Source: CAYSND01 sp964642235
Lineage (GTDB): Bacteria; Bacteroidota; Bacteroidia; Bacteroidales; UBA932
Length of the DNA: 12,187 bases
Reading direction: 5' to 3'
Assembly: GCA_964642235.1 (NCBI GenBank)
Contig: CAZXOP010000051.1
Coordinates: 1 to 12,187 of the forward strand
Below are positions 1 through 6,063 of the stretch, one piece after another (the first letter of the stretch is position 1; every line of letters starts with the position of its first letter). The notes below the pieces were generated by a model. That model ran no database searches. It was given only the letters and a program-made list of their open reading frames with translations, and had not been told where the DNA came from. A program made the position numbers and the translations under genes.

Positions 1-209
1 CCGGTTACCGTCCGGCCCTGGACAGCATCCACATATTCCGCAACACCCACCAACTCATCACCTCCACCACCATCCACCAAAAACCCATCAAGCCCCGGCG
101 GTGGGGGATAGGCATCCAGGCCGGTTACGGCCTCTCTTACCAACAAAACACCATCCATCCGGTCCCGTACATCGGAATCGGCTTGAGTTATCATCTACTA
201 TCATTTTAG
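1..209 (+). CDS. 3' end of a phage/integrative-element protein, DUF6808-like (partial)
   Basis: An open frame enters from the left edge (first full codon at base 3) and stops with TAG at 207-209, giving the last 68 residues. It begins GYRPALDSIHIF and ends RRWGIGIQAGYG...PYIGIGLSYHLLSF. I recognise this pattern from the C-terminus of DUF6808-type proteins of Bacteroidota phages and integrative elements: a GYRPALDSI segment, then a KPRRWGIGxQAGYG glycine-rich stretch and a final aromatic beta strand. The function of that family is not known to me. The segment is C-rich and higher in GC than the rest of the window, consistent with foreign DNA. A strong terminator follows 70 bases downstream. 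The family assignment is from memory of the pattern, not from a search. Confidence 0.7.
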   Translation, partial: GYRPALDSIHIFRNTHQLITSTTIHQKPIKPRRWGIGIQAGYGLSYQQNTIHPVPYIGIGLSYHLLSF

Positions 210-279
210 GGTATGGAATAATTGATTAAATTTGCATTATCCGATGACGAGAGTCAGACGACAATTTTTAAGCAACGAA

Positions 280-312
280 AGCGTTGAATTTTCAAATTCG
301 GCGCTTTTTTTT
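280..312 (+). terminator. Rho-independent terminator after the DUF6808-like gene
   Basis: AGCGTTGAATT pairs with AATTCGGCGCT (11 bp including two G-T pairs) around a 4-base loop, directly followed by eight T residues at 305-312. It sits on the plus strand downstream of the partial phage-type gene and would isolate that transcription unit from the tRNA region. Confidence 0.8.
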
Positions 313-354
313 GTTTCAAATCTTGCAATTTATTGTACAAGTATTTCAATAAAA

Positions 355-373
355 GGGGACGCTGGGGGGACGC
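355..373. repeat. Paired GGGGACGC direct repeat near the probable element boundary
   Basis: GGGGACGC occurs at 355-362 and again at 366-373, offset by 11 bases, about one helical turn. Short G-rich direct repeats of this kind next to a tRNA end could be arm-type binding sites of a tyrosine recombinase or another protein. No integrase gene is in the window, so this role is inference. Confidence 0.4.
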
Positions 374-381
374 GAAAAGAG

Positions 382-422
382 AATTAAAAAACCAAACTAC
401 TGAAATTCAATAGTTTGGTTTT
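382..422 (-). terminator. Terminator of the tRNA-Leu gene
   Basis: Perfect 12-bp inverted repeat AAAACCAAACTA / TAGTTTGGTTTT (388-399 and 411-422) with an 11-base loop. Read on the minus strand the stem runs into TTTTTT and AT-rich sequence, as expected of an intrinsic terminator. It lies 9 bases past the 3' end of the tRNA. Confidence 0.8.
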
Positions 423-430
423 AGTAAACG

Positions 431-514
431 TGCCCAGGACAAGGATCGAACTTGCACACCGTAACCGGCACCACCCCCTCAAAGTGGCGTGTCTACCAAT
501 TTCACCATCTGGGC
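431..514 (-). tRNA. tRNA-Leu (anticodon GAG)
   Basis: The minus strand folds as a class II tRNA of 84 nt: acceptor 5' GCCCAGA against 3' CCTGGGC with discriminator A, D-arm with GGTAGACAC, anticodon stem CCACT/GGTGG with loop TTGAGGG (anticodon GAG), long variable arm CCG-GTTA-CGG, and T-arm GCAAG-TTCGATC-CTTGT. It reads CUC and CUU leucine codons. No CCA is encoded after the discriminator. The seventh acceptor pair is an A-C mismatch and the first T-stem pair is G-T. The gene borders a mobile-element remnant on its 3' side, the usual side for integration into tRNA genes. Confidence 0.95.
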
Positions 515-522
515 AGGGGCTG

Positions 523-555
523 CAAATATACAATGTTTTCTTAAAATGTACCAAG
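523..555 (-). promoter_or_regulatory. Promoter of tRNA-Leu
   Basis: On the minus strand TATATTTG (523-530) matches the Bacteroidota -7 consensus TAnnTTTG exactly. CTTG at 552-555 lies 21 bases upstream as a -33 element. The -7 box ends 8 bases before the mature 5' end of the tRNA. Confidence 0.65.
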
Positions 556-599
556 ACTTTCAAAAAAAATTGTATTTTTACACAAAATATCATTACACA

Positions 600-1001
600 A
601 TGAAAGAAATTAGAAAATATTTTGAGAAGAAAGGAGATACTATTTACCTGGTAAAGACCGAAGAAGCTGTTGAATTTCTTAATAATAGTATTGAAAGTGA
701 TTTTGTTTCGAGCCTCCATAGGATTTCTGACAAAGGGCTTTTTGCCTCACTAATCGAATGTTGCAGTAAAAATCGCCTTGGATTTGACATTACAGGAGAT
801 GCTGAACTTGAAGATGTACAGTTTCTTAATGGAGAAACTGATTATCTTGCAATAGTATCGGTAGATGAGGATCAAGAGGATGATTTTGTAGATTATATGT
901 TCTCTCACAATGTAGAGCTCACCCTTCTCGGTCATGTAACCAGAGGGGAACTCAGAATGGATGACACATCATTTGGATTTATAAATGATAGGCTAAAATA
1001 G
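600..1001 (+). CDS. Free-standing PurL C-terminal (AIR synthase-related) domain-like protein
   Basis: A 133-residue protein starting at ATG 600; longer in-frame extensions run through the tRNA region and are not credible. The stretch IESDFVSSLHRISDKGLFASLIECC resembles the second AIRS C-terminal domain of phosphoribosylformylglycinamidine synthase (compare the family pattern HDVSDGGLxxALxE). LGFDI, then VSVDEDQEDDFVDYM and LLGHVTRGELRMDD, follow in the order expected for that domain. The N-terminal ATP-binding AIRS half, the linker and the glutaminase part of PurL are absent, and SDKG replaces the usual SDGG, so it is unlikely to be an active FGAM synthase alone. Its stop (999-1001) is immediately followed by the start of ubiE, so the two genes are probably translated together. 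It could be a conserved regulatory or structural paralogue, or a relic. The fold call is moderate; the function is unknown. Confidence 0.75.
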   Translation: MKEIRKYFEKKGDTIYLVKTEEAVEFLNNSIESDFVSSLHRISDKGLFASLIECCSKNRLGFDITGDAELEDVQFLNGETDYLAIVSVDEDQEDDFVDYMFSHNVELTLLGHVTRGELRMDDTSFGFINDRLK

Positions 1002-1748
1002 ATGAAAGCCCCCCTTTCAAAAGATAAGGGAGATATAGCCCGGATGTTTGACTCGATTGCCCCAAAGTACGATCTCTTAAATCATTTACTCTCATTTAAC
1101 ATCGACAGACCGTGGCGAAAGAGGATGGTTAAAGAGGTCAAAAAGAGTGGAGCGGATTTGGTTCTCGATATGGCTTGCGGTACAGGAGATGTCTCGATGC
1201 TTCTCTTCCAAAAGGGGATTTCAGTGGTGGGAATGGATATTTCCCAAAACATGCTCGACATAGCCAAAGCAAAGAGCGAGCAATATCTCTCCTCCTCTCA
1301 CCCTACACTTAGATATGAATATGGAGCTGCTGACAGCATCGGATACCCTGACAACACCTTCGATGCCACAGTAACATCCTTCGGAATCCGAAATTTTGAC
1401 CACAGAGCTCTTTGCATAACGGAAATGTATAGGACAATAAAACAGGGAGGGAGCCTCTTCGTCTTGGAGTTTGCAACCCCGGAAAATAGGGTCTGGAGGT
1501 CAATATACTCTCTCTACTTTGGAAAAATCCTTCCCAAAATAGGAGGGGCAATTTCCGGAAAGAGGGAAGCTTATGAATACCTTCACACCTCCGCAATGGA
1601 GTTTCCACAGAGGGAGGAGTTTTGCAAAGAATTGGAACAAGGTGGATTCTCAGAGGTGAGTTACAGGAACTTAACAGGCGGAGTAGCCTGCCTATACAGA
1701 GGAACTAAAAGGGCTAACTCAGGGAAGATATTGGAGGATGGCAAATAA
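1002..1748 (+). CDS. ubiE: Demethylmenaquinone methyltransferase (UbiE/MenG)
   Basis: A 248-residue class I SAM-dependent methyltransferase that would carry out the last step of menaquinone synthesis, methylating demethylmenaquinone. Visible features: DIARMFDSIAPKYDLLNHLLS near the N-terminus, typical of UbiE; SAM-binding motif I DMACGTGD at residues 56-63; the acidic GMDIS after the next strand; FDATVTSFGIRNF (FGIRN is a family hallmark); and EFATPENRVWRSIYSLYFGKILPKIGGAIS, the conserved UbiE block. The length is normal. The ATG abuts the stop of the upstream PurL-like gene with no spacer and no clear Shine-Dalgarno site. Menaquinone is the respiratory quinone of this phylum. The protein is cytoplasmic or membrane-associated. 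Confidence 0.95.
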   Translation: MKAPLSKDKGDIARMFDSIAPKYDLLNHLLSFNIDRPWRKRMVKEVKKSGADLVLDMACGTGDVSMLLFQKGISVVGMDISQNMLDIAKAKSEQYLSSSHPTLRYEYGAADSIGYPDNTFDATVTSFGIRNFDHRALCITEMYRTIKQGGSLFVLEFATPENRVWRSIYSLYFGKILPKIGGAISGKREAYEYLHTSAMEFPQREEFCKELEQGGFSEVSYRNLTGGVACLYRGTKRANSGKILEDGK

Positions 1749-1798
1749 TAACAGTAGCCAACTGGCCTGAAAATGAAGTAAGTGGCAAATAATAACAG
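1739..1798. repeat. 16-bp direct repeat spanning the ubiE stop codon
   Basis: TGGCAAATAATAACAG occurs at 1739-1754 (containing the ubiE TAA stop) and again at 1783-1798, 44 bases apart. The second copy is in the short gap before the cardiolipin synthase gene. A local duplication is the simplest explanation. Confidence 0.6.
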
Positions 1799-1874
1799 CC
1801 GCTGGATGAGATAAGAAAAGTCGGGCTGTCATGGAGAACAATAACACAATAAGTTAAAACAATATAGGGCAGTT

Positions 1875-3353
1875 ATGGATTTAAGTAATATTTGGCAAAT
1901 TATATCTGCAATTCTCTATTCGGCAAACCTCGTTCTTGCTGTAATGGCATCTATCTTCCTGATATCCAAGAAGGAAGATCCCGTTAAAACCCTCTCCTGG
2001 GTGATGGTGATGATCCTCCTCCCTTACATTGGACTCATCCTCTACCTTCTCTTTGGAAGGAACTTCCGCAAAGAGAAAATGTTTAACAGAAAAGGGGCGG
2101 GAGATCTGAAAATCAGGGAGAATCTAAGCCGAGAGATGTTGGAAAAATTCAAAAATCCTGAGAATATTCCATCAGAACTCACACCCTTCCGTAAATTAAT
2201 AATCCAAAACCTAAAGACCAGCCAGTCCCTCCTTACCACCTGCAACTCCACTCAAATCTTCTTCTCCGGAGGAGAGTCCCTGACTGCTATGTTAGAGGCA
2301 ATAGCTTCCGCAAAAAAACATATCCACCTCCAATCCTTTATACTTGAAGAAGATAAAGTCGGGAATCAATTTAAGGATCTGTTGATTGAGAAATCAAAAG
2401 AGGGGGTAGAGGTAAGACTAATGTATGACGGATTTGGGAGCAGGGCTTTAAGTAAAGAGTTTGTCGCCGAATTAAAGAGTGCAGGGGTAGAAATATTGGT
2501 TTTCTCCCCATTCAGATGGTTCTTCCCTCCCCCCATTGTCAATTACAGAAATCATAGGAAAATATTGGTAATTGACGGAATTATAGGGTTCTTAGGTGGG
2601 GTAAACATTGCAGACCGCTATTTTGACGGAGGGGTTTTCCAAGAGTGGCGAGATACCCATATAAAGATAGAGGGGAGTGCAGTATTGTCCCTTCAAGCAA
2701 GTTTCCTTCTCGACCGGTTTTTTATCCTTAATAAAAACCTCAGGAAAAGAGATCAATATTACCCTAATCTTAACCTGATAACCCCTGATGAGGATGACGA
2801 AAAGCATGTTTTTTCGCAAATTATTTCATCCGGTCCCGACAGCGACTGGTCAGGGATAATGCAATGCTTTTTTACCGCCATCACTCAGGCTAAAAACCAT
2901 ATCTACATTATCACACCTTACTTCACCCCCTGTGAATCCATCCTTAACGCCATTAAAATCACCGCCCTTTCAGGGGTGGAGGTCTGCATAATGATTCCTG
3001 AGAGGTCAGACACATGGATTACCCATTGGGGGACAATGTCTTACCTAACGGAACTACTTCGGGCAGGGGTTAAAATTTACCTCTTCCGCAAAGGGTTCAA
3101 CCACTCCAAGGTGCTAAGTATTGACGGGGAATATTGCATTATTGGCTCCGCAAATATGGACAATAGGAGTCTTGAGCACAACTTCGAGGTTACCTCCATC
3201 CTCTATGACCAAGAGTGCACAAGTATAGTTGAAGAACAATTCCGCAAAGACTTAACCCGCTGCACACTTATCCACCAGAGCAAGTGGAAAAAGAGAAACA
3301 TCAAAAGCCGCATTTTCGAATCAATAGCAAGATTAGTGAGTCCATTGCTTTAA
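1875..3353 (+). CDS. cls: Cardiolipin synthase (phospholipase D family)
   Basis: A 492-residue inner-membrane enzyme that condenses phosphatidylglycerol into cardiolipin. The N-terminus carries two membrane segments (about residues 5-29 and 39-61) that match the PLDc_N domain, followed by a basic FGRNFRKEK stretch. Two HKD catalytic motifs are intact: HRKILVID starting at residue 227 and HSKVLSID starting at residue 410, each followed by GG or GSAN segments (FLGGVNIADRY, IIGSANMDNRS). The length matches ClsA-type enzymes. It lies 126 bases after ubiE on the same strand and may share its transcript. The start is the first ATG in frame before the first membrane helix. Confidence 0.95.
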   Translation: MDLSNIWQIISAILYSANLVLAVMASIFLISKKEDPVKTLSWVMVMILLPYIGLILYLLFGRNFRKEKMFNRKGAGDLKIRENLSREMLEKFKNPENIPSELTPFRKLIIQNLKTSQSLLTTCNSTQIFFSGGESLTAMLEAIASAKKHIHLQSFILEEDKVGNQFKDLLIEKSKEGVEVRLMYDGFGSRALSKEFVAELKSAGVEILVFSPFRWFFPPPIVNYRNHRKILVIDGIIGFLGGVNIADRYFDGGVFQEWRDTHIKIEGSAVLSLQASFLLDRFFILNKNLRKRDQYYPNLNLITPDEDDEKHVFSQIISSGPDSDWSGIMQCFFTAITQAKNHIYIITPYFTPCESILNAIKITALSGVEVCIMIPERSDTWITHWGTMSYLTELLRAGVKIYLFRKGFNHSKVLSIDGEYCIIGSANMDNRSLEHNFEVTSILYDQECTSIVEEQFRKDLTRCTLIHQSKWKKRNIKSRIFESIARLVSPLL

Positions 3354-3363
3354 AACTTTTTTT

Positions 3364-3371
3364 TATTTTTG
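3364..3371 (+). promoter_or_regulatory. -7 box of the YhcG-type nuclease gene
   Basis: TATTTTTG matches TAnnTTTG exactly and lies 17 bases before the ATG at 3389, just after the cls stop. A TTG at 3345-3347 is only 16 bases upstream, short for a -33 element, and the surrounding T-rich tract makes chance matches easier. Confidence 0.4.
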
Positions 3372-3388
3372 TATTCAATAAAAAAACT

Positions 3389-4393
3389 ATGACAGACATT
3401 ATACCATTAGAGAGAGAAAAGAATGATATTTTGCAAGATATTCGCAAGATTATTGAGCAGGGCAGACTGCAAGTAGTACGCACTGTAAATACAGCGATGG
3501 TAATGACCTATTGGGAGATAGGAAAACGCATTGTAGAAGATGAACAGAGCGGAAATGCTCGTGCCGAGTATGGTAAATTCTTACTTAAAAACCTTGCTAA
3601 GGAACTTACTGAAGAGTTTGGAAAGGGGTTTGAAGAACGTGAATTACGCAGGATGCGACAATTTTTCATCACTTTTCCAATTCGGGACGCACTGCGCCCC
3701 GAATTGAGTTGGACACATTATAGATTATTGTTAAGAGTTGAAAATGAAGATGCTCGCAAGTTTTATCTATTAGAAGCTGTGGAATGTGCATGGAGTTCCA
3801 GGCAGTTAGAGAGACAAATCAACTCGTTCTATTACCAAAGGCTATTATCCAGTCAGGATAAAAACGCTGTAATAGATGAAGCTAAAAAGAATAATATTAT
3901 CCCTACAGCTGCAGAACTTCTAAAAGATCCATATGTCCTTGAATTTTTAGATATAAAAGAAAATATTAAGTACTTAGAGAGCGACTTAGAAAATAAATTA
4001 ATAGAGAAATTACAAGAGTTTTTATTAGAACTCGGAAAAGGGTTTTCTTTTGTAGCAAGGCAGCAACGAATTACTACCGATGCCGGTAAGCATTATTATA
4101 TTGATCTGGTTTTTTACAATTATCTGTTAAAAAGTTTTGTCCTAATAGATCTGAAAATAGGCACTTTGACACCTCAAGATATAGGACAAATGGATATGTA
4201 TGTACGCTTATATGAGAAGCAAAAACGCACAGAAACTGATAATCCCACACTTGGAATTATACTATGCTCTGAAAACGATAAGACAGTTGTCGAATATTCA
4301 GTATTGGCAGAGAGTAAGCAGCTGTTTGCCTCTAAATACAAACTATACATCCCATCTGAAGAAGAGTTTAGACAGTTGTTAGAAACACAATAA
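3389..4393 (+). CDS. YhcG/DUF1016-type PDDEXK nuclease family protein
   Basis: A 334-residue protein starting at ATG 3389 (MTDIIPLERE); an in-frame ATG 35 codons upstream lies inside cls and is rejected. The N-terminal half (about 1-170) matches the DUF1016 N-terminal domain: VNTAMVMTYWEIGKRIVE, LAKELTEEFGKGFEERELRRMRQF, LSWTHYRLLL. The C-terminal half (about 180-334) has the PDDEXK core: YYIDLVFYN with D239, then LIDLKIG with D254 and K256, then QMDMYVRLYE and GIILCSENDKTVVEYSV. This family is often encoded beside type I restriction-modification genes or alone. Here there is no methylase or specificity subunit nearby. It probably acts on DNA in the cytoplasm; a defence or repair role is inference. 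It has its own likely -7 box. Confidence 0.92.
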   Translation: MTDIIPLEREKNDILQDIRKIIEQGRLQVVRTVNTAMVMTYWEIGKRIVEDEQSGNARAEYGKFLLKNLAKELTEEFGKGFEERELRRMRQFFITFPIRDALRPELSWTHYRLLLRVENEDARKFYLLEAVECAWSSRQLERQINSFYYQRLLSSQDKNAVIDEAKKNNIIPTAAELLKDPYVLEFLDIKENIKYLESDLENKLIEKLQEFLLELGKGFSFVARQQRITTDAGKHYYIDLVFYNYLLKSFVLIDLKIGTLTPQDIGQMDMYVRLYEKQKRTETDNPTLGIILCSENDKTVVEYSVLAESKQLFASKYKLYIPSEEEFRQLLETQ

Positions 4394-4428
4394 ATTTCCG
4401 CATGCGTGTAATTTAAAAAATTAAAATG

Positions 4429-4436
4429 TATCTTTG
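4429..4436 (+). promoter_or_regulatory. -7 box of the 118-residue protein gene
   Basis: TATCTTTG is an exact TAnnTTTG match ending 6 bases before the ATG at 4443. The upstream sequence is AT-rich with no clear -33 TTTG. A TTG inside this box is in frame with the gene but belongs to the promoter rather than being a start. Confidence 0.5.
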
Positions 4437-4442
4437 CAACGT

Positions 4443-4799
4443 ATGAAAAGGCATTTAGGCATATTATTTTTATTTTCACTGATAGTTACCCTCTTACTTG
4501 CATCACCTCAAATATATAGATCTATTGAGAGCGCTGCGGAGAGTGATATTATAACTGCCCAATTGACCTCAACTGACAAGAATGCACAGGACGCATTGAT
4601 TAAAAAGGAGTTCTTCTCCCCTTCCACCTCGCGTCCCTCGATCGCAGTCCGCGTCCTTCCCCTCTTCCTCTCCCCTATTTCCACTTTCAAACTTTTGGAA
4701 TTAGACCCTGCGCTTCTTGCCGCATTGTCTTTCTATAAAATCTTCGATAAATACTCCAAGGATTGCAAAATCTACAAATGGCGAAATATTAGAATTTAA
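4443..4799 (+). CDS. Small exported or membrane-anchored protein of unknown function
   Basis: A 118-residue protein starting at ATG 4443. The N-terminus (MKRHLGILFLFSLIVTLLLA) is a basic-hydrophobic signal peptide or single membrane anchor, so the rest probably lies outside the cytoplasm. A polar stretch with many Ser, Thr and Asp follows. After it come a hydrophobic segment with LPLFLSPIS and LLELDPALLAALSFYKIF, and a lysine-rich tail with two cysteines at most. No motif I recognise. The segment at about 4615-4685 is strikingly pyrimidine-rich on this strand, unlike the flanking sequence. It is the only gene between the nuclease and the 157-residue protein, and appears to have its own promoter. 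Confidence 0.6.
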   Translation: MKRHLGILFLFSLIVTLLLASPQIYRSIESAAESDIITAQLTSTDKNAQDALIKKEFFSPSTSRPSIAVRVLPLFLSPISTFKLLELDPALLAALSFYKIFDKYSKDCKIYKWRNIRI

Positions 4800-4822
4800 T
4801 AGTTAATAATAACCATTTCTGC

Positions 4823-4860
4823 CTGCTCAAAGCCATAATTGTACCCTGAGCGGCGGTTTT
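4823..4860 (+). terminator. Possible weak terminator after the 118-residue protein gene
   Basis: CTGCTCA (4823-4829) can pair with TGAGCGG (4847-4853, one T-G pair) around a 17-base loop, followed shortly by TTTT at 4857-4860. The long loop and short T tract make this uncertain. Confidence 0.3.
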
Positions 4861-4890
4861 ATATTTATTAACTGATTAAAATTCAATATT

Positions 4891-5364
4891 ATGCAACATA
4901 AAGACATTATCAAAAAAAACTCCACGACATCTCTACTTATCTCATTATCGCTAATAGTTGTCGGGATACTCATGACCTTAATCTTAAACTTCAAAGTAAC
5001 TGACATCATCGGTGTATTTATGATGTTCGGCGGTATATTCTCCCTCTTCTTTATTAAAAAGGTCTATATCTATGCCCCCACAGGCTCGGTGGTTACTCAA
5101 AACACCTTATATTATAACCCTTCGGAGAGGACAAAGCTAAAGGAGATTCTCGATTCTGCAAGATTTGACCTTGTTAACACATTGAAATTAAGCGAGAATG
5201 GAATCCGCCTCGACTTACTTCTCTCTAAAAACAATGATTTTGCCGCAGCACAGATATTAGAGTACGTCCCCCACAAATATGTTGAGTCCTCTCGTCTCTA
5301 TGAATATTTCGGAGATGATGCCAAAAAGGCAATAGAGAGCTTTAAAGAGGTACCTAAAGAGTAA
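4891..5364 (+). CDS. Two-helix membrane protein of unknown function
   Basis: A 157-residue protein. Two closely spaced membrane helices at about residues 12-33 (LLISLSLIVVGILMTLILNF) and 36-55 form a hairpin. A soluble C-terminal part of about 100 residues follows, which is mixed and charged (ERTKLKEILDSARFDLVNTLKL, YEYFGDDAKKAIESFKEV). With a short N-terminus and a helical hairpin, the C-terminal domain should be on the same side as the N-terminus, probably cytoplasmic. I do not recognise the family. Its stop at 5362-5364 directly abuts the stop of the convergent deformylase gene with no bases between, leaving no room for a separate terminator. Confidence 0.75.
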   Translation: MQHKDIIKKNSTTSLLISLSLIVVGILMTLILNFKVTDIIGVFMMFGGIFSLFFIKKVYIYAPTGSVVTQNTLYYNPSERTKLKEILDSARFDLVNTLKLSENGIRLDLLLSKNNDFAAAQILEYVPHKYVESSRLYEYFGDDAKKAIESFKEVPKE

Positions 5365-5961
5365 CTATTGTAAATCGATGTAAAGCACCCCTTCCAAGTG
5401 GTCGACTTCGTGCTGGAAAATTACTGCGATAAAGCCGGTAACAGTCTCTTTTACTTGGAGGAGGGTCTTTGGATCGATATATGAAATAATGACCCAATCA
5501 GAGCGCAGAACCTCTTCGCTCCTTTCTGGGACAGAGAGACACCCCTCACTTCCGCAACTCTTTTCAGGAGAATAAGACTCAATACGGATATTGGGATAGA
5601 CCTCAAAAGGGCTCCCCTCTTTATCAAATCGCTGGACTGCCACTATCCTTCTGTTGATCCCTATCTGCGGAGCAGCGAGTCCCACCCCATCCACCAAGGA
5701 GTCCCTGACAGTCTGAATCATCCTCTCTGCTAACCGTTTATAATTCTTCCCCTTTATATCCCTGATAGTAATATCGGTAGAGAGCTTTCTTAGAGTACTC
5801 TCCTCTTCAGGATTCTCCACAGTATAAATATGCAGCAACTCCCCCTCTGCCCCATTAATAATCCCTTTTTCCTCTTTAGTAAATCCACTGCACCCATTAA
5901 GTGCGATAACCCCTGAACCCATAACCATCAATAAAATAATAAGTTTAATCTGTTTTCTCAT
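5365..5961 (-). CDS. def: Peptide deformylase with a lipoprotein signal peptide
   Basis: A 198-residue protein from ATG 5961; a GTG two codons upstream (5967) is in frame but less likely. All three deformylase motifs are intact: GVGLAAPQ (residues 92-99), EGCLS (139-143, metal-ligand Cys) and HEVDH (184-188, two His ligands and catalytic Glu). The family removes the formyl group from the N-terminal methionine of nascent proteins. Unusually, the protein begins with a basic, hydrophobic signal ending in a lipobox, LNGC with Cys at residue 24, then a charged linker. That predicts export and lipid anchoring rather than a cytosolic, ribosome-associated enzyme, so its substrates may be formyl peptides outside the cytoplasm. 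The core is otherwise normal length. It has its own -7 box, 28 bases before the ATG. Confidence 0.92.
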   Translation of the reverse strand: MRKQIKLIILLMVMGSGVIALNGCSGFTKEEKGIINGAEGELLHIYTVENPEEESTLRKLSTDITIRDIKGKNYKRLAERMIQTVRDSLVDGVGLAAPQIGINRRIVAVQRFDKEGSPFEVYPNIRIESYSPEKSCGSEGCLSVPERSEEVLRSDWVIISYIDPKTLLQVKETVTGFIAVIFQHEVDHLEGVLYIDLQ

Positions 5962-5989
5962 AATCACGTAACTTATAGAGATGAGAGTG

Positions 5990-5997
5990 CAAAGGTA
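5990..5997 (-). promoter_or_regulatory. -7 box of the deformylase gene
   Basis: On the minus strand TACCTTTG is an exact TAnnTTTG match 28 bases upstream of the ATG at 5961. The -33 position falls in the T tract of the upstream terminator and shows no clear TTTG. Confidence 0.5.
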
Positions 5998-6002
5998 AGC
6001 AG

Positions 6003-6039
6003 AAAAAATAAAAAGCCCATCGGAAAAACCGACGGGCTT
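6003..6039 (-). terminator. Rho-independent terminator of the fimbrillin-like/BACON lipoprotein gene
   Basis: Read on the minus strand, AAGCCCGTCGG pairs with CCGATGGGCTT (11 bp, one G-T pair) around a TTTTT loop and is followed by TTTATTTTTT. It lies 24 bases past the stop of the 846-residue protein gene and just upstream of the deformylase promoter, separating the two units. Confidence 0.9.
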
Positions 6040-6063
6040 GATATTAGAGATTAAAGTGGGTTA

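Noticed and set aside
489..599. N-terminal extension of the PurL-like protein
   Set aside because: It would start inside the tRNA gene and run through the tRNA promoter; ATG 600 is the sensible start.
384..719. Open frame of 111 codons on the minus strand across the tRNA
   Set aside because: It reads through the tRNA-Leu gene, its promoter and its terminator; the protein-like stretch is translated tRNA.
1795..1829. ACAGCC...GGCTGT stem before cls as a terminator or attenuator
   Set aside because: Only 6 bp with a 23-base loop and no T tract; likely chance.
3284..3388. N-terminal extension of the nuclease inside cls
   Set aside because: The extension overlaps the cls coding sequence and lies upstream of the -7 box; family members begin near the ATG at 3389.
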